From: Actinomycetota bacterium
GTDB lineage: Bacteria > Actinomycetota > Thermoleophilia > Solirubrobacterales > Thermoleophilaceae
NCBI GenBank assembly: GCA_005885165.1
Contig: VAXR01000011.1
Location: 1-20,263 of the forward strand
DNA: 20,263 bases
Direction of reading: 5' to 3'
Positions within the stretch are counted from its first letter, which is position 1. Every line of letters begins with the position of its first letter. The notes under the pieces were generated by a model. It saw nothing but the letters and a program-made list of their open reading frames with translations. It had not been told where the DNA came from and did no database searches. Positions 14,354 through 20,263 of the stretch are shown piece by piece. The position numbers were made by a program, and so were the translations under genes.

Positions 14354-14640
14354 GGGTGCACGGGAACGTCGAACTGCTCGATCGTCTGCTCCCGCAGGAG
14401 CTCCACCAGGTCCTTGGCGATGATTCGCGGGAAGCCGGGAACGTCGTAGATCCACTTCTCCGGATAGAGGGTCGTGAGCTGGCCGCCGAGCTCCGGCAGC
14501 GAGTCGACGATCCGCGAGCTGGCCTCGCGCATCCCGGCCCAGAACGACGTGATCAGGCCGACCGGTCCGGCGCCGATCACCGTGATGTCGCGGACCTCGC
14601 TGTCGCCCTCGAGGGGTCGTCGGGAGCCGTTCTCGGTCAT
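14239..14640 (-). pseudogene. Ferredoxin-NADP reductase (type 2, thioredoxin-reductase-like), N-terminal part
   Basis: ATG 14640 lies one base after the hemQ stop. The frame holds the FAD-binding ITVIGAGPVGLITSFWAG and the very typical DSLPELGGQLTTLYPEKWIY, then DVPGFPRIIAKDLVELL. Similarity stops after FDVPVH (codon 95, about 14356); the frame then runs through unrelated Ser/Arg-rich sequence to a stop at 14241-14239. The reading frame resumes 1 mod 3 bases out, and about ten residues of usual family sequence are missing. A deletion of about 28-34 bases explains both facts. The intact enzyme would pass electrons between NADPH and ferredoxin. Confidence 0.82.
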
Positions 14641-14641
14641 G

Positions 14642-15343
14642 TCACGCGAGGGTCTCGTGGGCGGCGACGGGCTCGCCGTCGAGCGCATCGAGCGCGCGCT
14701 CGACGGACGCGGAGATGCACGTGAAGATCGGCGTCTCTGAGAGCGTGTACGCGCTCGACTCTGTGCCCCTCAGCTCGTGCACCAGATCGAGGAACTCGCC
14801 CGGATCGTCGGCGTCGAACGAAACGACGAACTCCTGATCGTCGATTCCGAAAGAGTAAGCGGTGTTGATCTCGATCGAGGGGTGCCGGCGGCCGGTTTCG
14901 ATGTGGCCGCGCATGATCCGCGCCCGTTCCTCGGCGGGCAGCCGGTACCACTCGCGCTGCTTCCACATCGGGTACACGATGAGGAACCGCCGCCCCGACC
15001 CCTCGCGCGGCACGAGCGGCTGGGGCTCGTCGGAGTACACGGACTCCTTGGTCATCGCGAGGTACGAATGGCTGATCTCCGCATACCGCATCAGTCCGCT
15101 CTGGTTTAGGAGCACGTGAAACTCGTGGATAGGCTCGAGCCGCGGGCAGGCGGCGCGCAGCATCAGATCGGCGTCCCCGCGCGTCCCGACCAGCGAGTAG
15201 GTGCGGAGGAAGTGATCGTCGGCGAAGTCGTGGCAGGCGGCCGCGAACTCGCGCTTGTCGCGGGCTCGCTCGTCCGGGTCGAGGCGCCGCCATGCAGGGT
15301 CCAAGCGCAGGAAAGTGAACTTGACGAAGTGCCGCTCGGCCAC
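14642..15343 (-). CDS. hemQ: Coproheme decarboxylase HemQ/ChdC (chlorite dismutase family)
   Basis: The product has 233 residues. The family signature is complete: HFVKFTFLRLDPAWRRL at the start, GTRGDADLMLRAA (53-65), YPMWKQREWY (124-133, with Tyr124 at the place of the radical Tyr), GHIETGRRHPSIEINTAYSF (146-165, with His147 as likely heme ligand) and DDQEFVVSFDADDPGEFLDL. ChdC converts coproheme III to heme b in the coproporphyrin-dependent route of Actinobacteria and Firmicutes. GTG 15343 was chosen from family length. A TACACT box lies 9 bases upstream. The reductase gene follows after one base, so the two form an operon. Confidence 0.93.
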   Translation of the reverse strand: MAERHFVKFTFLRLDPAWRRLDPDERARDKREFAAACHDFADDHFLRTYSLVGTRGDADLMLRAACPRLEPIHEFHVLLNQSGLMRYAEISHSYLAMTKESVYSDEPQPLVPREGSGRRFLIVYPMWKQREWYRLPAEERARIMRGHIETGRRHPSIEINTAYSFGIDDQEFVVSFDADDPGEFLDLVHELRGTESSAYTLSETPIFTCISASVERALDALDGEPVAAHETLA

Positions 15344-15349
15344 GCTTCA

Positions 15350-15358
15350 TAGAGTGTA
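15350..15358. promoter_or_regulatory. Overlapping -10 boxes of hemQ and the membrane protein gene
   Basis: TAGAGT (15350-15355, plus) ends 6 bases before ATG 15362. TACACT (15358-15353, minus) ends 9 bases before GTG 15343. Only 18 bases separate the two start codons, so both promoters share this AT-rich patch and each -35 region lies inside the other gene. Confidence 0.5.
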
Positions 15359-15361
15359 GAA

Positions 15362-17383
15362 ATGCGCCGGATCGCCGCTTTCGGTGCCGTTTTCGGCGCG
15401 CTCGCCGGTCTGGCCGGGTCCCCGGCGACGGCGCCGGCCCAGGTTCGCCCGCGGGCGCTCATCGCCTTCCTCCCGACGCAGCCGGCGCCGAAGATGCCGC
15501 TCCTCTTCGACCTCGCGGAGCGCGACTTCTCGTACGGCGTGACCAGCCCGACCATCGGCGCCTACTTCAAGCGCCAGATGCTGCTCGACATCAGCCAGGG
15601 CACGCGGATCGCGAACCACGCATACCCGCGCGACGCGCAGCGGCTCGACCTGGTCGCCGAGCCGAGCGGTGGCTGGGGGGTGAAGGGCATGGGCGCAGCG
15701 ACGCGCCGCGCGCGGGACGCCCCGGGGGACGTGGTCCCCGGCCTGCTCGCGAGCACCGTTGAGCGGCACGGGGGAACGGTCGGCTACGTCGGGGTGGTCG
15801 GCGTCGAGCAGACCGAGGCGACCGTCGCCGCCAACCGGGCGGGCATCGTCCAGCACGTGTCGCTCGGGACGATCGGGACGTTCGCGGAGCGCGCCCTTCG
15901 GTTGTGGGACCGCTCCTCGCTGCTCGTGGCGCGGTTCCCCGACGACGAGGCGGGGCTCGCGGCGCTCGACCGCGTGCTGGCCGCGCGGCGGCCGGACGAC
16001 CTGATCATCGTGGTCCGCGCGGCGCCTGCCGGGCGCGCGCGGCTCCTGCCAACGGGCATGCTCGGCCCCGGGCAGAAGGGCAAGGTGATCTACTCGGACA
16101 CCACCCGCCGGGTGGGCCTGGTGGCCGCCACGGACTTCGCGCCGACCCTCCTCGACCACCTCGGAGTCGCGATCCCGAAGAAGATGGAGGGGCGGGTGAT
16201 CCACAGCCGTTCGGACGGCAGCCCGGAGACCGTCCGGCAGCGGATGGCGCGCCTCGACGTGATCCTCGGGCGCCGCGCCCCGGCCATCGTCGACGGCTTC
16301 CTCGCGTTCTGCCTGCTCGCCCTGGCGCTGCGGCTGCGACGGGGGCCGCGCGGGATCGGCGACGCGGTCCGGATCGGCTTCCTCGGAGCGCTGTGGCTCC
16401 CCGGGCTGTCGCTCCTCACCGCGGCGCTGCTCCCGCCCCGCCTGGTGGAGGTCGCGATCCTGGTCGTCGGGTCGCTGGTGCTCGGCTGGATCGTGGACCG
16501 CGCTGTGCCGTGGCCGCTGGCGCCCGCCGTGCCGGCCGCGGTGATCTTCGCCGCGTACACGATCGACCTGGCTCGGGGCTCGCCCTGGATCGGCGCCTCG
16601 CTGGCGGGGCCGAACCCGAAGGGCGGCGCCCGCTTCTTCGGGATCGGGAACGAGCTCGAGATCATCCTCAGCCTCGAGGTGCTGTTCGGTATGGGCGCGC
16701 TGCTGTCGGTCGTCGAGCGCCGCTACGCGCGGCACGGGTTCATCGCCGGAACAGCGATCGCGGCGCTCGTCATCGGAGCGGGCCGTCTCGGCGCCGACGT
16801 GGGCGGCGTGGTGACGCTCGGTGCGGGCGGCGCGGCGGCGGTCCTCGCGCTGCTGGGCCGGCGGCTCACGCGCCGCGACGTGCTGATCGCGGCGGCGGTC
16901 CCGATCGCGGCCGTCGGGGCGCTCGTGGGGGTCGACCTCGTCACCTCGGGCGGCGCGCACCTCACCCGGACCGTCGTGCACGGCAACGGGGTTGGTGACC
17001 TGCTCGAGATCGTCAAGCGCCGCCTGATCATCTCCGCCACCGGGCTCAAGCGGCTGACGACCGCGATCACCTGCGCGATCGGCGTCCTTCTCCTCTACGT
17101 CGGCGTGCGGCGGCGCGCCTCGATATTCGCCCCGCTGCGCGACCAGCCGGCGTTCATGGCGGGGATCTGGGGCGCCCTCGCCGCGACGATCGCGTGCACT
17201 CTCGCCAACGATTCAGGGCCGCTCATCTTCGAGGCGGGGCTGCTGATGATGCTGCTGGCCGCGGGATACGCGCGATCGCGCCCGGAACGGTCCGTTGACT
17301 ACGGAGAAGAGCCCGCGGACGTTCCGAAAGAGCCCGCGCGGGTGCCGAAAATTTCCCCTGTCGGACGGGCGCCCGTGGGCTAG
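15362..17383 (+). CDS. Multi-spanning membrane protein with extracytoplasmic alkaline-phosphatase-like domain
   Basis: The product has 673 residues. A signal peptide or anchor (about 1-27, ending APAQ) precedes an outside domain (about 30-305). That domain has LLFDLAERDFSYGVTSPT, LLDISQGTRI and TDFAPTLLDHLGVAIP (257-272), a motif common near the end of alkaline phosphatase/sulfatase-fold proteins. From about 308 there are some eight to ten membrane helices, with conserved RFFGIGNE (424-431), GADVGG (477-482) and NDSGP (616-620). The C-terminus is cytoplasmic and has two copies of EPA-VPK. I recognise the pattern from uncharacterised proteins of Actinobacteria and Firmicutes but not a function. 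Its position before a lipid-glycan glycosyltransferase suggests envelope glycan work. The start is leaderless, with TAGAGT 6 bases upstream. Confidence 0.8.
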   Translation: MRRIAAFGAVFGALAGLAGSPATAPAQVRPRALIAFLPTQPAPKMPLLFDLAERDFSYGVTSPTIGAYFKRQMLLDISQGTRIANHAYPRDAQRLDLVAEPSGGWGVKGMGAATRRARDAPGDVVPGLLASTVERHGGTVGYVGVVGVEQTEATVAANRAGIVQHVSLGTIGTFAERALRLWDRSSLLVARFPDDEAGLAALDRVLAARRPDDLIIVVRAAPAGRARLLPTGMLGPGQKGKVIYSDTTRRVGLVAATDFAPTLLDHLGVAIPKKMEGRVIHSRSDGSPETVRQRMARLDVILGRRAPAIVDGFLAFCLLALALRLRRGPRGIGDAVRIGFLGALWLPGLSLLTAALLPPRLVEVAILVVGSLVLGWIVDRAVPWPLAPAVPAAVIFAAYTIDLARGSPWIGASLAGPNPKGGARFFGIGNELEIILSLEVLFGMGALLSVVERRYARHGFIAGTAIAALVIGAGRLGADVGGVVTLGAGGAAAVLALLGRRLTRRDVLIAAAVPIAAVGALVGVDLVTSGGAHLTRTVVHGNGVGDLLEIVKRRLIISATGLKRLTTAITCAIGVLLLYVGVRRRASIFAPLRDQPAFMAGIWGALAATIACTLANDSGPLIFEAGLLMMLLAAGYARSRPERSVDYGEEPADVPKEPARVPKISPVGRAPVG

Positions 17384-17386
17384 GAT
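17381..17386 (+). promoter_or_regulatory. -10 element of the glycosyltransferase gene, leaderless start at GTG 17394
   Basis: TAGGAT overlaps the stop of the membrane protein gene and ends 7 bases before GTG 17394. This favours GTG 17394 (protein beginning MRVALVSPYS) over ATG 17385, whose own sequence lies inside the box. Confidence 0.5.
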
Positions 17387-17393
17387 GAACGAG

Positions 17394-17747
17394 GTGCGCG
17401 TAGCGCTCGTCTCCCCGTACTCGTACACGTATCCGGGGGGAGTGGGGAGGCACGTCGAAGCGCTGGCCGAGGGGCTGATCGGCCGTGGTGACGACGTGCG
17501 TCTCTTCGCTCCCTACGACCCGGATGATCGCCTCGCGCGCGTGATGCACCGCGGGGTGCGGCCGGAGCCTCGCCCCGCGCCTTCGTACTTCGTGTCGCTC
17601 GGGCGCACGGTCGGGATCCCGGCGAACGGCGCGGTGTCGAACCTCTCGTTCACGCCGCACGCGGTCTCGACGCTCGGTCATGCCGTGCGCGACGGCGGGT
17701 TCGACGTCGTGCACGTGCACGAGCCGAACGCCCCGGTCGTGAGCTGA
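17394..17747 (+). CDS. PimA-like GT4 glycosyltransferase, N-terminal part ended by an in-frame TGA
   Basis: The 117 residues cover most of the N-terminal Rossmann half of a GT4 enzyme: VALVSPYSYTYPGGVGRHVE, LAEGLIGRGDDVRLFAPYDP and FDVVHVHEPNAPVVS. This follows actinobacterial PimA (phosphatidylinositol mannosyltransferase) closely. TGA 17745-17747 interrupts the gene, and the same frame continues at once with VAAEAARVPLVGTFHTY. By PimA spacing no residues are missing, so only one codon is affected; TGG (Trp) to TGA is a one-base change. Other genes here use TGA as a normal stop, so recoding of the code is not supported. Confidence 0.78.
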   Translation: MRVALVSPYSYTYPGGVGRHVEALAEGLIGRGDDVRLFAPYDPDDRLARVMHRGVRPEPRPAPSYFVSLGRTVGIPANGAVSNLSFTPHAVSTLGHAVRDGGFDVVHVHEPNAPVVS

Positions 17748-19733
17748 GTGGCGGCGGAGGCGGCGCGGGTCCCGCTCGTGGGCACGTTCCACACCTACGC
17801 CACGAACGGCGGCGTCCAGCGCTTCGTGTCGACGATGCTCGGCGCCCGTCGCGTCTATCAGAAGCTGCATGCCCGGATCGCCGTATCGGAGGCGGCGCGC
17901 TGGACGGCCGAGCGCTGGTACGGGGGCAACTACGTTGTTGTCCCGAACGGCGTCGACCTGGCCGCCGCGCCCTCGGGGCCGAAGCCTCCCGCCGACTCCG
18001 AGCACGTTCGCCTCCTGTTCGTGGGTCGAGCCGAGGAGCGCAAGGGCCTTCCGATCCTGCTTCGTGCCTTCGAGGCCCTCCGCGGTGCGGGGATCGACGC
18101 TCGCCTCACCGTCGCCGGCGCCACGCCGGAGGAGGTCGAGCCCTACCTGCTCGAGCGCGAGGGCGTCGAGATTCGCGGCCGCGTGACCGACGGCGAGAAG
18201 TCGCGGCTCCTCCACCAGGCCGACGTCGTCTGCGCGCCGTCGCTCGGCGGGGAGAGCTTCGGCATGGTGCTGACCGAGGCGTTTGCCGCCGGCACCCCGG
18301 TCGTCTGCTCCGACATCGCCGGCTACCGCGACGTGGTTCGCGACGGGCTCGACGGCGTGCTCGTTCCCGCGGGGGACCCGGCCGCGCTCGGCGAGGCGCT
18401 GCATGCGCTCGCCATCGATCCGGCCCGCCGCGCGCGGATGGCGCGCTGCGCGCGCGAGCGCGCGGAGCGGTTCGCCTGGCCGCGCGTGACGGCCGAGATC
18501 GCGCAGGTCTACGAGCGGGCGATAGAGCGGGCCGCCGAGACGGCACCGTCGCGGCTAAGCCATGTCGCGCTCCGAGCCGGCCTCCGTCCCGCCGACGGCC
18601 TGCCGCGAAATCCGCCTCGCCGCATCCCCTCGATCGAGCCCGAGCTGCCCGGGGCCACACGCAGGCGCGCTGTTCGGGTGGCGCGCCGGGTGGGCATCGC
18701 CGCCGGCGCCGCCGCGGGCGTCGGCCTGGCGGCCCTGGCGCTCCAGCGGATCGGGATCGACTCGATCGTTCATTCGCTGCTGGCGGCCACGCCGGTCTGG
18801 GTGCTCGTTGCGTTTGCGTTGATGTGCGCTTCGATGCTCGCGCGCGCGGAGTCGTGGCACGCGATCCTGCGCGCGGCGCTGCCCGGAGCGCGGGTGCGCC
18901 GCCGCCACGCGGCGCGCGGGGTGATGATCGGGGTGCTGATGTCAGCCACGCTGCCGGCGCGGCTCGGCGAGCCCTCCCGCGCGTTGATCGTGGCGCGCCG
19001 GCTGGGGCGCGCGCGGGAGCGGTTGCCGGTCGTGCTCGGGACCCTGGTGTCGCAGACGCTCCTCAACCTGGTTGCGCTGGCGATCCTTGGCACGGTCATG
19101 TTCGCGACGGTGGGCCTGTTCCGAGGCCACGAGGGCGCGCTCGTGCTAGTCGCGGCCGCGCCGTTTGCGGCCGCCGGTCTGGTGATCGTCGCCCCGGTCG
19201 TCCTGCGCCGGATCGCGCCGCGGCGGTTCGGGAAGATCCACCAGGTCACCGCCAAGGTCAGGCGGGCGATGGTCGACGCGCGCCGCGGGCTCGAGGTCTT
19301 CCGCCATCCCAGGCTCGGCAGCTGGGCGGCGATCATGCAGCTGCTCGCCTGGGGCGTCCAGTGGCTCGCCTGCTACACCCTGCTCGTGGCGCTGGGGCTC
19401 GATCACCGAGCCGGGATCGGGGCGGCGGCCGCGGTGCTCTTCGCGGTCAACGTGACCGCCGTCATCCCCGCCACGCCCTCGAACATCGGCGTCTTCCAGG
19501 CCGCGTGCGTCGCGGTCCTCTCCGCGTATGGAGTGGGGCACACCGACGCGTTCGCCTACGGGATCATCCTCCAGGCGGTCGAGGTGGCGACGGCTTTCGC
19601 CCTCGGGATGCCGTCGCTCGTCGGCGAGGGGATGTCGTGGAGGGACCTGCGGCTGCGCGCGCTTCACGCCTCGCCGGTTGAGCTGCGAGTGCCCGACCGG
19701 AGCGATCGCCGGAGGGCGAAGGCGGGCGCCTGA
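17748..19733 (+). CDS. GT4 glycosyltransferase C-terminal part fused to a flippase-like (LPG synthase TM/UPF0104) membrane domain
   Basis: The 661 residues begin with GTG directly after the TGA. Residues 1-262 finish the GT4 enzyme: VGTFHTYATNGGVQRF, VVVPNGVDL, LLFVGRAEERKGLPILLRAF and the GESFGMVLTEAFAAG donor site with the Glu-x7-Glu pair (169/177). After a basic linker (about 263-310) comes a membrane domain of about 300 residues with ATLPARLGEPSRAL (401-414) and NVTAVIPATPSNIGVFQAA, the signature of the lysylphosphatidylglycerol synthase TM/AglD-like flippase family. The whole protein would attach a sugar to a lipid carrier on the inner face and perhaps help move it across. Translation could restart at the TGA-GTG junction, but there is no good ribosome site. 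Confidence 0.85.
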   Translation: MAAEAARVPLVGTFHTYATNGGVQRFVSTMLGARRVYQKLHARIAVSEAARWTAERWYGGNYVVVPNGVDLAAAPSGPKPPADSEHVRLLFVGRAEERKGLPILLRAFEALRGAGIDARLTVAGATPEEVEPYLLEREGVEIRGRVTDGEKSRLLHQADVVCAPSLGGESFGMVLTEAFAAGTPVVCSDIAGYRDVVRDGLDGVLVPAGDPAALGEALHALAIDPARRARMARCARERAERFAWPRVTAEIAQVYERAIERAAETAPSRLSHVALRAGLRPADGLPRNPPRRIPSIEPELPGATRRRAVRVARRVGIAAGAAAGVGLAALALQRIGIDSIVHSLLAATPVWVLVAFALMCASMLARAESWHAILRAALPGARVRRRHAARGVMIGVLMSATLPARLGEPSRALIVARRLGRARERLPVVLGTLVSQTLLNLVALAILGTVMFATVGLFRGHEGALVLVAAAPFAAAGLVIVAPVVLRRIAPRRFGKIHQVTAKVRRAMVDARRGLEVFRHPRLGSWAAIMQLLAWGVQWLACYTLLVALGLDHRAGIGAAAAVLFAVNVTAVIPATPSNIGVFQAACVAVLSAYGVGHTDAFAYGIILQAVEVATAFALGMPSLVGEGMSWRDLRLRALHASPVELRVPDRSDRRRAKAGA

Positions 19734-19741
19734 GGGGCCTT

Positions 19742-19758
19742 CGCCGTCGCGGACGGCG
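19742..19758 (+). terminator. GC-rich hairpin after the glycosyltransferase gene
   Basis: CGCCGTC and GACGGCG are exact reverse complements around a 3-base loop, beginning 8 bases after the stop codon. No T-run follows, which is common for terminators in GC-rich Actinobacteria. Confidence 0.45.
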
Positions 19759-19819
19759 CCGGGGCCGCGGCGCAGTGACGCTGGAGAAGGGGACTTACGC
19801 CTCAGATAGGCGATAAAGG

Positions 19820-19874
19820 GGCAGGGCTCCTAGGTGCGCAAACCCCGGGTGCCGCGCCCGGGCAGTGCCCTGCC
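19820..19874. repeat. Nested GC-rich inverted repeats, possible structured RNA or terminator
   Basis: The outer arms GGCAGGGC (19820-19827) and GCCCTGCC (19867-19874) are exact reverse complements. Inside lies CCCGGG-7 nt-CCCGGG (19844-19862). A smaller hairpin, CGCCT-CAGAT-AGGCG, precedes at 19798-19812. No riboswitch or known RNA consensus was recognised. The region is between two convergent genes. Confidence 0.4.
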
Positions 19875-19880
19875 ACCGCT

Positions 19881-19957
19881 GATGGACCAGCTACCCACAC
19901 CATCGTTAGGTCAGATGGTCCACTTAGGTATTCGATGGGATACCCAACTGGTCCATC
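19881..19957. repeat. Three TGGACCA/TGGTCCA motifs at exact 33-nt spacing
   Basis: TGGACCA at 19883 is followed by TGGTCCA at 19916 and 19949, each 33 bases on. The outer two extend to an exact 10-base inverted repeat, GATGGACCAG (19881-19890) and CTGGTCCATC (19948-19957). Between them CCATCG/CGATGG and GGTAT/ATACC form further stems. The stretch is about 52 % GC, well below its surroundings. No gene is visible in the gap 19734-20008. Confidence 0.5.
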
Positions 19958-20008
19958 ATCCGCTTCTGGCGCGTTTACGCTCGCCCTGACGAGCCGGCTC
20001 CGAGCCGT

Positions 20009-20263
20009 TTAGCCGTCCGCCACGGCCTTCGTGCGCGACTGCTGAGGGGCCTTGCCGGCGCCATCCGAGCCGGCGCCGCCCGTGTCGCCCTCCTCGGGCG
20101 GCTCGTCGTCGGATAGCGAGTCGAAGCGCACCTCGCCGTCGATGATGCGGTGGCCGGACCGCCCCTCGGGGTCGGCGATGATCGCATCCGGTCCGGGCTG
20201 ATCCGAGAGCCGGCCGGCCTTCATCCCGAAGTAGATCGCCTGCTGGTGGTGGGCGACGATCGC
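20009..20263 (-). CDS. Unrecognised protein, C-terminal 84 residues, 5' end outside window
   Basis: The frame is open to the window edge and stops at TAA 20011-20009. The visible part starts AIVAHHQQAIYFGMKAGRLS, then a DAIIADPEGRSGHRIIDGEV stretch that looks folded, and ends in about 40 acidic, Gly/Pro/Ala-rich residues that look disordered. Codon use fits the neighbours. No family is recognised. It is convergent with the glycosyltransferase gene and separated from it by the hairpin-rich gap. Confidence 0.6.
   Translation of the reverse strand, partial: AIVAHHQQAIYFGMKAGRLSDQPGPDAIIADPEGRSGHRIIDGEVRFDSLSDDEPPEEGDTGGAGSDGAGKAPQQSRTKAVADG

Noticed and set aside
15347..16981. 544-codon minus-strand open frame
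   Set aside because: It is a GC-driven shadow of the membrane protein gene with an Arg/His/Asp-rich composition and no recognisable fold.
17745..17747. TGA read as tryptophan or selenocysteine
   Set aside because: TGA ends many intact genes in the window (for example bolA, hemQ, TetR-coupled nitrilase), and no selenocysteine insertion hairpin or family precedent at this position was seen.
17223..18404. 393-codon minus-strand open frame
   Set aside because: It lies antisense to the glycosyltransferase, whose motifs are unmistakable on the plus strand.
19820..19874. Cobalamin or other riboswitch
   Set aside because: No known consensus boxes could be found, and the element lies downstream of genes on both sides rather than in a 5' leader.

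Overview
The window is about 20 kb of very GC-rich (roughly 70 %) bacterial DNA with dense genes, many GTG starts, 4-base ATGA/GTGA overlaps inside operons and a TANNNT box a few bases before the start codon at most operon heads. This is an actinobacterial style. A basic beta-rich N-terminal domain on a secreted enzyme, a PimA-like glycosyltransferase fused to a flippase domain, and an actinobacterial-type coproheme decarboxylase suggest the class Thermoleophilia (Solirubrobacterales/Gaiellales). That placement is inference. No rRNA, tRNA, CRISPR array, transposase or phage gene was seen.

Layout. 1-1246 (+): the C-terminal end of a family III CoA-transferase overlapping a MerR-type regulator. 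1264-4032 (-): a large secreted neutral-ceramidase-like hydrolase. 4243-5666 (+): a broken nitrilase-superfamily amidohydrolase coupled to a TetR regulator, behind a probable operator. 5679-6707 (+): four small membrane or membrane-associated proteins in an overlapping cluster (DUF4235-like, alanine-rich, holin/YqjE-like, DUF3618). 6708-6979: non-coding, with a striking palindrome. 6980-7849 (-) DegV diverges from 7890-8276 (+) DksA/TraR-like, which is followed by an NAD-dependent epimerase/reductase (8295-9380) and a GST N-terminal-domain protein (9404-9679). 9676-10703: an Fe-S module in which bolA and a CGFS glutaredoxin (-) diverge from an A-type carrier, erpA (+). 10708-12776 (-): an ABC1/UbiB-type kinase followed by an AlkA-like DNA glycosylase. 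12811 (+): an FAH-family enzyme running into the end of a broken ferredoxin-NADP reductase (-), which sits downstream of hemQ/chdC (-). 15362-19733 (+): an envelope-glycan pair, made of a phosphatase-like multi-spanning membrane protein and a PimA-type glycosyltransferase/flippase fusion split by a stop. 19734-20008: non-coding, rich in hairpins and a 33-nt-spaced motif. 20009-20263 (-): the end of an unrecognised gene.

How the genes fit together. BolA, monothiol glutaredoxin and ErpA form a classic Fe-S trafficking set controlled from one 42-bp divergent promoter. HemQ and the ferredoxin reductase pair heme synthesis with electron transfer. The two genes at 15362-19733 probably act on lipid-linked glycans at the membrane.

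The most notable features are four gene lesions: the nitrilase deletion with a stop, the reductase frameshift with a deletion, the fused 3' ends of the FAH and reductase genes, and a Trp-position TGA in the glycosyltransferase. Three of the four look like short deletions, so assembly drop-out must be excluded before they are read as gene decay. I see no convincing new defence or mobile system.
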